Source: Gammaproteobacteria bacterium (GTDB taxonomy: Bacteria; Pseudomonadota; Gammaproteobacteria; Enterobacterales; Alteromonadaceae). From it: 51,298 nt of DNA. A program made the translations under genes and the position numbers. The notes below the pieces were generated by a model. It had not been told where the DNA came from and did no database searches. It saw only the letters and a list, made by a program, of their open reading frames with translations. Positions 45,757-51,298 of the stretch are shown piece by piece; within the stretch, counting starts at the first letter, position 1, and every line of letters begins with the position of its first letter. The stretch lies in the NCBI GenBank assembly GCA_018222985.1, contig JAAEZG010000012.1, positions 1 through 51,298 on the forward strand, given 5' to 3'.

Positions 45757-47085
45757 ATGGCTAAACCAGGATTGGAATCTAACAGAGCTCAAGGTGGCAC
45801 GTCGGAGCTTAAACGTCGACTGCTGTTCGTACTCGGCGCGTTAATCGTGTTCCGTGCGGGCTCCTTTGTGCCGATTCCTGGTATAGATGCCGCGGTATTG
45901 GCGCAATTATTCGACCAGCAAAAAGACACTATCGTCGCCATGTTTAACATGTTCAGCGGTGGTGCTCTTGAGCGGGCCTCGGTATTTGCGCTTGGTATTA
46001 TGCCGTACATTTCGGCTTCAATTATCATGCAATTAGCAAGCGTGGTTCATCCACGTTTAGCTGAGCTGAAAAAAGAAGGCGAAAGTGGACGTCGTAAGAT
46101 CAGTCAATACACGCGTTGGGGTACATTAGTACTCGCAACTTTCCAATCAATTGGTATAGCTACTGGCTTACCAAGCCTAATGCCGGGTCTTGTTATCGAC
46201 CCAAGCTTTGGGTTCTATTTCACAGCAGTGGTTAGCTTAGTAACCGGTACCATGTTCTTAATGTGGTTAGGCGAACAGATTACCGAGCGTGGAATTGGAA
46301 ACGGTATCTCTATTCTGATCTTCACCGGTATTGTAGCGGGTCTACCGTCGGCCATTGGCCAGACGGCTGAGCAAGCTCGTCAAGGTGATTTACATTTATT
46401 ATTGTTATTGCTAATCGGTGTTATTGTTCTGGCTGTAACGTACTTCGTAGTGTTTGTAGAGCGCGGCCAACGCCGTATTCTGGTAAACTACGCGAAACGT
46501 CAGCAGGGCCGAAAGGTTTTTGCAGCGCAAAGCACACACTTGCCATTGAAAGTTAATATGGCCGGTGTCATTCCACCGATTTTTGCATCGAGCATTATTT
46601 TGTTCCCAGGCACTATCGCCACTTGGTTCGGCCAAGGCGAAGGTGCGGTAGCAAACTTCTTACAAGAGGTCTCGTTGACATTGTCTCCGGGTCAACCTTT
46701 GTACGTAATGCTTTATGCTGCGGCAATTATCTTCTTCTGTTTCTTCTACACCGCGTTGGTATTTAACCCTCGCGAAACAGCAGACAACTTGAAGAAGTCG
46801 GGAGCGTTTATCCCTGGTATTCGTCCAGGCGAGCAAACTTCTCGTTACATTGATAAAGTAATGACTCGATTGACGCTTGCAGGCGCGTTGTACATTACCT
46901 TTGTCTGTTTGGTTCCTGAGTTCATGATGATTGCTTGGAACGTACAATTCTATTTTGGTGGTACGTCGCTTTTAATTATCGTAGTTGTTATCATGGACTT
47001 TATGGCGCAGGTGCAGACTCATTTGATGTCTCATCAATATGATTCTGTCCTCAAGAAAGCTAACCTTAAAGGCTTCGGCCGCTAA
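45757..47085 (+). CDS. secY: Protein translocase subunit SecY
   Basis: The 442-residue protein has ten membrane helices and forms the Sec channel with SecE and SecG. Signatures are [12 protein letters not shown] in the first helix region, plug and pore area [29 protein letters not shown], and the cytoplasmic loop [19 protein letters not shown]. It is embedded in the spc operon as in nearly all bacteria. Confidence 0.98.
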   Translation: MAKPGLESNRAQGGTSELKRRLLFVLGALIVFRAGSFVPIPGIDAAVLAQLFDQQKDTIVAMFNMFSGGALERASVFALGIMPYISASIIMQLASVVHPRLAELKKEGESGRRKISQYTRWGTLVLATFQSIGIATGLPSLMPGLVIDPSFGFYFTAVVSLVTGTMFLMWLGEQITERGIGNGISILIFTGIVAGLPSAIGQTAEQARQGDLHLLLLLLIGVIVLAVTYFVVFVERGQRRILVNYAKRQQGRKVFAAQSTHLPLKVNMAGVIPPIFASSIILFPGTIATWFGQGEGAVANFLQEVSLTLSPGQPLYVMLYAAAIIFFCFFYTALVFNPRETADNLKKSGAFIPGIRPGEQTSRYIDKVMTRLTLAGALYITFVCLVPEFMMIAWNVQFYFGGTSLLIIVVVIMDFMAQVQTHLMSHQYDSVLKKANLKGFGR

Positions 47086-47110
47086 GGTTGGATAATTACG
47101 GAGTGTAGCA

Positions 47111-47224
47111 ATGAAAGTTCGTGCTTCCGTGAAGAAAATCTGCCGTAACTGTAAAGTTATTAAGCGCAACGGTGTTGTGCGTGTAATTTGCAGTGACCCT
47201 AAGCACAAGCAACGGCAAGGTTAA
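47111..47224 (+). CDS. rpmJ: 50S ribosomal protein L36, zinc-binding form
   Basis: This 37-residue gene begins [18 protein letters not shown] and ends DPKHKQRQG. It keeps the zinc ligands Cys11, Cys14, Cys27 and His32, so it is the C+ form. It is 25 nt after secY and is the last gene of the spc unit before the alpha leader. Confidence 0.97.
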   Translation: MKVRASVKKICRNCKVIKRNGVVRVICSDPKHKQRQG

Positions 47225-47234
47225 TTCGAAGAAG

Positions 47235-47273
47235 AAGTCCGCGGCCAAAAAATATTTTTTTGGCTGCGGCTTT
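47235..47273 (+). terminator. Strong hairpin between rpmJ and the alpha operon
   Basis: CCGCGGCC (47239-47246) pairs with GGCTGCGG (47262-47269), including one G-U pair, and the stem continues through AAAAAA against TTTTTT to a tiny loop. Because the T-run is inside the stem, it is not a standard terminator. It could weaken read-through from spc to alpha or protect a processed 3' end. Confidence 0.45.
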
Positions 47274-47289
47274 GATATGTTTGCAAATT

Positions 47290-47360
47290 GGCGACTGGTT
47301 GAGTATCCTAACGGGCTTTTCAAATCCGGTCACCCATAAACTATAGGAGACGTGTTAGTG
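47290..47360 (+). promoter_or_regulatory. Alpha-operon leader, S4-type autoregulatory pseudoknot
   Basis: The leader keeps blocks known from the E. coli alpha-operon mRNA: TTGAGTATCCT, AACGGGCTTTTCA, then AGGAG and a GTG start. GACTGG (47293-47298) pairs with CCGGTC (47326-47331) with one G-U pair, closing the main helix. In E. coli, S4 binds this pseudoknot and traps the ribosome at rpsM. The sequence and order agree closely with that model. Confidence 0.8.
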
Positions 47361-47714
47361 GCCCGTATCGCTGGCATTAACGTTCCTGACAATAAGCATG
47401 CAGTCATTGCCTTGACTGCGATTTACGGTATCGGCCGTACTCGTTCTAAAGCTATCTTAGCTTCGATCGAACTGCCGGAAGATACCAAAATCGGCTCTTT
47501 GTCAGAAGAAAAACTCGATGTACTTCGTGACGCAGTAGCTAAATTTACTGTGGAAGGCGATCTTCGCCGTGAAGTATCAATGAATATCAAACGCTTGATG
47601 GATCTCGGATGTTACCGTGGTCTTCGTCATCGTCGTGGCTTGCCTCTACGTGGACAGCGCACTAAAACTAATGCGCGCACCCGTAAAGGTCCGCGTAAAC
47701 CAATTAAGAAGTAG
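47358..47714 (+). CDS. rpsM: 30S ribosomal protein S13, GTG start
   Basis: The 118-residue protein begins [26 protein letters not shown] and ends with the basic tail [15 protein letters not shown]. The GTG at 47358 is nine bases after AGGAG; E. coli rpsM also starts with GTG inside the S4 regulatory structure. An in-frame GTG two codons earlier is too close to the ribosome-binding site. First gene of the alpha operon. Confidence 0.97.
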   Translation: MARIAGINVPDNKHAVIALTAIYGIGRTRSKAILASIELPEDTKIGSLSEEKLDVLRDAVAKFTVEGDLRREVSMNIKRLMDLGCYRGLRHRRGLPLRGQRTKTNARTRKGPRKPIKK

Positions 47715-47725
47715 GGAGTTGAGAA

Positions 47726-48115
47726 ATGGCTAAACAACCAACTCGTACTCGTAAGCGCGTTAAAAAGCAAGTCGCTGATGGCATGGCCCACATCCATGCA
47801 TCTTTCAATAACACCATTGTGACCATCACTGACCGTCAAGGTAACGCGTTAGCATGGGCAACTGCAGGTGGTTCTGGTTTCCGTGGTTCACGTAAATCAA
47901 CCCCATTTGCTGCACAGGTTGCTGCTGAGCGCGCGGGTGAAATGGCGAAGGAATATGGTTTGAAAAACCTAGAAGTGTTCGTAAAGGGCCCAGGTCCTGG
48001 TCGCGAATCATCGATTCGTGCGTTGAACGCTGTAGGTTATCGCATCACGAACATTACTGATGTGACTCCTATTCCTCACAACGGATGTCGTCCGCCTAAG
48101 AAACGTCGCGTTTAA
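47726..48115 (+). CDS. rpsK: 30S ribosomal protein S11
   Basis: The 129-residue protein contains [19 protein letters not shown] and the C-terminal [19 protein letters not shown]11 lines the mRNA exit region of the platform. The gap to rpsM is 11 nt. Confidence 0.98.
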   Translation: MAKQPTRTRKRVKKQVADGMAHIHASFNNTIVTITDRQGNALAWATAGGSGFRGSRKSTPFAAQVAAERAGEMAKEYGLKNLEVFVKGPGPGRESSIRALNAVGYRITNITDVTPIPHNGCRPPKKRRV

Positions 48116-48145
48116 TAGGCGCTATACGATAGTTGGAGAAAGAAC

Positions 48146-48766
48146 ATGGCTAGATATTTGGGTCCAAAACTCAAACTGAGTCGTCGCGAAGGAACAGACT
48201 TGTTCCTGAAAAGCGGCGTACGCGCAATCGATACGAAATGTAAACTCGAAAGCGCTCCGGGTCAGCACGGTGCACGTCGTGGCCGTTTGTCTGATTACGG
48301 TTTACAGTTACGTGAAAAGCAAAAAGTTCGTCGTATCTACGGCGTACTAGAAAAGCAATTCCGTAACTATTACAAAGAAGCTGCTCGTATTAAGGGCAAC
48401 ACTGGTGAGAACCTGCTGCAATTGCTTGAGCAACGCCTAGACAACGTGGTGTACCGTATGGGCTTCGCGTCAACTCGTGCTGAAGCGCGTCAGTTGGTAA
48501 GCCACAAAGCAGTAGTAGTGAACGGTCAGGTAGTCAACATTCCTTCGTACAAAGTACGTCCGGAAGACGTTGTGTCTGTTCGCGAAAAAGCTAAAAAGCA
48601 GGCACGTATCGCAGCCGCGCTGGAACTTGCAGAACAACGCGAGAAGCCAGTATGGTTGGAAGTAGACAGCACTAAAATGGAAGGTCAATTTAAGCGTCTT
48701 CCAGAGCGTGCAGATTTGTCTGCTGAAATTAACGAACAGTTGATCGTAGAGCTTTACTCTAAGTAA
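48146..48766 (+). CDS. rpsD: 30S ribosomal protein S4, likely repressor of the alpha operon
   Basis: The 206-residue protein has the N-terminal [20 protein letters not shown] and the S4 RNA-binding domain [31 protein letters not shown]. It initiates 30S assembly and in E. coli represses its own operon by binding the leader before rpsM. Confidence 0.98.
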   Translation: MARYLGPKLKLSRREGTDLFLKSGVRAIDTKCKLESAPGQHGARRGRLSDYGLQLREKQKVRRIYGVLEKQFRNYYKEAARIKGNTGENLLQLLEQRLDNVVYRMGFASTRAEARQLVSHKAVVVNGQVVNIPSYKVRPEDVVSVREKAKKQARIAAALELAEQREKPVWLEVDSTKMEGQFKRLPERADLSAEINEQLIVELYSK

Positions 48767-48791
48767 AGCTTAAGCATAAAGAGAGGACACA

Positions 48792-49781
48792 ATGCAGGGT
48801 TCTGTTACCGAATTCCTAAAGCCAAGGCTAGTCGATATCGAACAAATTAGCCCGACTCACGCTAAAGTGACGTTGGAGCCTCTTGAGCGTGGCTTTGGTC
48901 ACACGCTGGGCAACGCGTTGCGCCGTATTTTACTTTCATCAATGCCAGGTGTGGCAGTGACAGAAGTCAAAATTGACGGTGTTCAACACGAATACAGCAG
49001 CAAAGAGGGTGTTCAGGAAGACATCATCGAGATCCTGTTAAACCTTAAAGGTTTAGCGGTAGTCATGGAAGGCAAAGATGAAGCGATTCTGACCTTGAAA
49101 AAATCCGGAGCGGGCCCTGTCAAGGCTGGCGATATCACTCATGACGGTGATATCGAAATCCTTAACCCTGAGCACCTCATCTGTACTTTAACAGGTGACA
49201 CCGAGATTGAAATGTCAATCAAGGTAGAGCGTGGTCGTGGTTATGTTCCAGCCTCGGCACGTCAGTCTGCTGACGATGAAGAGCGTCCGCTCGGTCTTCT
49301 ACTTGTCGACGCTTCTTTCAGTCCGGTAGAGCGTATTGCTTACAGTGTTGATTCAGCACGTGTTGAGCAGCGCACTGACTTGGACAAACTGGTTATCGAT
49401 ATGGAAACTAACGGCACGTTAGATCCTGAGGAAGCGATTCGTCGCGCAGCAACTATTCTTGCTCAACAGCTTGAAGCGTTTGTTGAATTACGTGACATGA
49501 GCGAACCAGAAGAGAAAGAAGAGAAGCCGGAGTTCGATCCGATTCTATTACGTCCGGTAGACGATTTGGAATTAACTGTGCGTTCTGCGAACTGTTTGAA
49601 AGCAGAAGCTATTCAGTACATTGGTGACTTAGTGCAGCGTACCGAAGTTGAGTTGTTGAAAACTCCTAACTTGGGTAAAAAATCGCTCACCGAGATCAAA
49701 GACGTGCTTGCATCACGTGGTTTGTCACTAGGCATGCGCCTAGAGAACTGGCCGCCAGCAAGCTTAGTTGATCGCGACTAA
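48792..49781 (+). CDS. rpoA: RNA polymerase alpha subunit
   Basis: The 329-residue protein equals E. coli in length. The N-terminal dimerisation domain ([20 protein letters not shown]) is followed by an acidic linker ([13 protein letters not shown]) and the C-terminal domain ([25 protein letters not shown]) that binds UP elements and activators such as CRP. Confidence 0.99.
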   Translation: MQGSVTEFLKPRLVDIEQISPTHAKVTLEPLERGFGHTLGNALRRILLSSMPGVAVTEVKIDGVQHEYSSKEGVQEDIIEILLNLKGLAVVMEGKDEAILTLKKSGAGPVKAGDITHDGDIEILNPEHLICTLTGDTEIEMSIKVERGRGYVPASARQSADDEERPLGLLLVDASFSPVERIAYSVDSARVEQRTDLDKLVIDMETNGTLDPEEAIRRAATILAQQLEAFVELRDMSEPEEKEEKPEFDPILLRPVDDLELTVRSANCLKAEAIQYIGDLVQRTEVELLKTPNLGKKSLTEIKDVLASRGLSLGMRLENWPPASLVDRD

Positions 49782-49819
49782 GTTATCTTTTACAGAGATT
49801 TACTGAGAAGGGTATAGGT

Positions 49820-50221
49820 ATGCGCCATCGTAAGAGTGGTCGTCAACTCAACCGCAACAGCAGTCATCGTAAAGCGATGTTCAGCAATATGGCAAGCTCA
49901 CTGGTTCGTCACGAAGTGATTAAAACCACTTTGCCAAAAGCGAAAGAACTGCGTCGTGTTATCGAGCCGCTAATCACATTAGCGAAGCAAGATAGCGTAG
50001 CAAACCGCCGTTTGGCTTTTGCTCGCACTCGCGACCAAGAAGTTGTTGGTAAGCTGTTCAATGAATTAGGCCCGCGTTATCAAGAACGCGCTGGTGGTTA
50101 CACTCGTATTATGAAGTGTGGCTTCCGCGCTGGTGACAATGCGCCTATGGCATATGTTGAACTTGTTGACCGTCCAGAAGTAGACGCTACTGAGACTGAA
50201 GAAGTTGCAGTAGAAGAATAA
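49820..50221 (+). CDS. rplQ: 50S ribosomal protein L17
   Basis: The 133-residue protein begins [21 protein letters not shown] and ends in an acidic tail ([10 protein letters not shown]) slightly longer than in E. coli (127 residues). Last gene of the alpha operon, followed by a clear terminator. Confidence 0.98.
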   Translation: MRHRKSGRQLNRNSSHRKAMFSNMASSLVRHEVIKTTLPKAKELRRVIEPLITLAKQDSVANRRLAFARTRDQEVVGKLFNELGPRYQERAGGYTRIMKCGFRAGDNAPMAYVELVDRPEVDATETEEVAVEE

Positions 50222-50242
50222 GTAGCTTTTATTAGCTATATT

Positions 50243-50271
50243 AAAAAGCCGCTCTATTGAGCGGCTTTTTT
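50243..50271 (+). terminator. Intrinsic terminator of the alpha operon
   Basis: AAAAGCCGCTC pairs with GAGCGGCTTTT around a TATT loop, followed directly by a run of T (50266-50271). A-rich on the other side, so it may also act for the convergent gene at 50299. Confidence 0.92.
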
Positions 50272-50298
50272 GATTCAAAAACGTAGAAATTTGAGCAG

Positions 50299-51084
50299 TT
50301 AGTTTTGGTAGATTAATTGCAGCTCGGCGTCAGTTAAATCATGCTTTGCGGCTAGCAGTTCTACCTGCTGCTCATCCACCCCCCCGGAATTATAGGCTGA
50401 GCGGATTAACTGTATTGCTCGTTGCTTTTCATTCTCTGCGGTGTCGTCAGCGTCATTACTGCCGATTAGATCGCTGATTGTATCAACAAGATAACTACCT
50501 AACGCCGGTGCTGCTGAAAGTACGGTATGCAATACAGATTCAAGTTTGCTAAGTTCAGCGTTACGGTTTGAGCGTAAAATGCTATCTGCAGTTTGTGGTT
50601 CAGTCATTACTGCGACTCTGACAACATTATCTAGTTGTGCTGGATCCATTTGATCGACAGTAGCGACAATAGTTTCAGCGTAACTTGGCTCTGCTTCAAC
50701 GGCAATACGCACAATATCTGCCGGGTCTGCTACTTTTAAGCTTAATGCCATTGAAATTATTTCACGCGTAAATGCTGGTTCAGCATCAATCGCAGCCTTA
50801 ATAATATGGCGATAATGATTCGGGTAGCGTTCGAATGCAGCATATAGAATTGGCTCTACATGATGAGGGTAATTCCCCATGAGAACGCGTACTGATCTTA
50901 CTGACGAGAAATTACGTTGATCGTAATAGCGAAGCATCCTTGCATATGTGTCTGCTAAGCGTTGGTTTTCTTGGTCTAACACATAGGTACTCGTGTTAGT
51001 TGTTTCTACAATGGCAGAGTCTGCCGCGTATGTAACGCATGAGAAACAAACGCTCGCAGCCAATAAAGTTGGAAAAACTTTCAT
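50299..51084 (-). CDS. Secreted helical-repeat protein of unknown function
   Basis: I do not recognise this protein. From the ATG at 51084 (GGGGTG upstream) it has 261 residues with a signal peptide (VFPTLLAASVCFSCVTYAADS). The centre (about residues 75-180) contains three or four degenerate helical repeats of about 30 residues, each with an IV/II-x-x-AV/AI-x-x-EP pattern (IIKAAIDAEPAF, IVRIAVEAEPSY, VVRVAVMTEPQT). They suggest a HEAT-like periplasmic scaffold. A Gly/Asp-rich part follows, then a helical C-terminus. It has no partner gene in the window. Confidence 0.7.
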   Translation of the reverse strand: MKVFPTLLAASVCFSCVTYAADSAIVETTNTSTYVLDQENQRLADTYARMLRYYDQRNFSSVRSVRVLMGNYPHHVEPILYAAFERYPNHYRHIIKAAIDAEPAFTREIISMALSLKVADPADIVRIAVEAEPSYAETIVATVDQMDPAQLDNVVRVAVMTEPQTADSILRSNRNAELSKLESVLHTVLSAAPALGSYLVDTISDLIGSNDADDTAENEKQRAIQLIRSAYNSGGVDEQQVELLAAKHDLTDAELQLIYQN

Positions 51085-51229
51085 AGGCGCACCCCGATTT
51101 AAAAATGTCTTTATAGTATTAATAATTAGACGATATCGAACATTAGCAGTCTTTTTGGACAATCAATAGCTAAACTTTGTTCAATTTGAGTAAAAATAAA
51201 CCAATCAGTAAAAAAAGCAAAAAAAGATC

Positions 51230-51257
51230 TTGCGCCATTGGCTATGATCCTTATAAT
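51230..51257 (+). promoter_or_regulatory. Strong sigma70 promoter at the right edge, rRNA/tRNA type
   Basis: TTGCGC (51230-51235) and a perfect TATAAT (51252-51257) are 16 bases apart. Directly upstream lies an A-tract-rich stretch (51190-51226) like an UP element. Downstream is a GC-rich discriminator (TCGCCGCC). This combination is typical of stable-RNA promoters. The transcript lies beyond the window, so its gene is unknown. Confidence 0.7.
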
Positions 51258-51260
51258 TCG

Positions 51261-51289
51261 CCGCCGTTGTCACCGAGTGATGACGGCGG
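51261..51289 (+). other. 12-bp dyad at the start of the right-edge transcript
   Basis: CCGCCGTTGTCA (51261-51272) pairs with TGATGACGGCGG (51278-51289) through twelve contiguous pairs, two of them G-U in RNA, around the loop CCGAG. It begins a few bases before the expected transcription start (near 51264), so it could form a 5' stem-loop of the RNA or be a protein-binding site. Confidence 0.55.
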
Positions 51290-51298
51290 TTCAAGTCT

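Overview
The window is about 51 kb of chromosome from a gammaproteobacterium. Gene content, E. coli-like gene order and moderate base composition suggest Alteromonadales, possibly Idiomarinaceae; that placement is an inference from gene content, not from a marker-gene tree. Nearly all of it is coding. I see no phage, transposase, CRISPR array or plasmid feature.

Left part (1-24.9 kb). A short repeat-rich edge (1-139) is followed by tamA-tamB on the minus strand, which encode the outer-membrane/periplasmic translocation and assembly module. Then comes tRNA-Trp and a long stretch that follows the E. coli holD-rimI / deoCABD / prfC / yjjV / smp-serB-radA order, with two insertions. One is a two-gene unit with a persulfide-sensor-type ArsR regulator and a DUF2892 membrane protein. 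The other is a nitrite-reductase module: cytochrome c, a NirK-like copper protein, NirV-like and SCO/SenC. The cdd-deoCABD genes form a complete nucleoside-salvage operon. radA runs directly into a BtuFCD-type ABC importer, followed by a convergent S41 protease-like lipoprotein and nagZ.

Middle part (24.9-41.2 kb). queC and queE (queuosine precursor synthesis) are divergent; queE has no ordinary start codon in front of its conserved N-terminus. A compact Tad/Flp-type pilus locus follows on the plus strand: a Flp-like pilin, a TadG-like protein, two TadE-like prepilins, CpaB, the CpaC secretin, the CpaF ATPase, TadB, TadC, a DUF192 protein, a TPR lipoprotein and a final pilin-like protein. No tadZ/cpaE or prepilin peptidase gene is present here. 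It ends in a 110-nt tail-to-tail overlap with mrpG, the last gene of a minus-strand mrpA(B)CDEFG multisubunit Na+/H+ antiporter operon.

Right part (41.2-51.3 kb). A 456-bp leader region precedes the spc and alpha ribosomal-protein operons (rplN to secY-rpmJ, then rpsM to rplQ), in the order known from E. coli. The S10 operon is not upstream; the Mrp operon lies there instead. The spc leader has an extended -10 promoter and a terminator-like hairpin. The alpha operon keeps the S4-type regulatory leader and the GTG start of rpsM. After the rplQ terminator lies a minus-strand gene for a secreted helical-repeat protein of unknown function. The window ends in a strong promoter with an A-rich upstream element and a GC-rich discriminator, which looks like an rRNA or tRNA promoter whose transcript lies just outside.

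I found no clearly new multi-gene system. The best leads are the probable AUU start of queE, the Gln at the usual axial-Met position of the NirK-like protein, the reorganised Tad locus with nested genes and a pilin RBS hairpin, and the leader of the detached spc operon.
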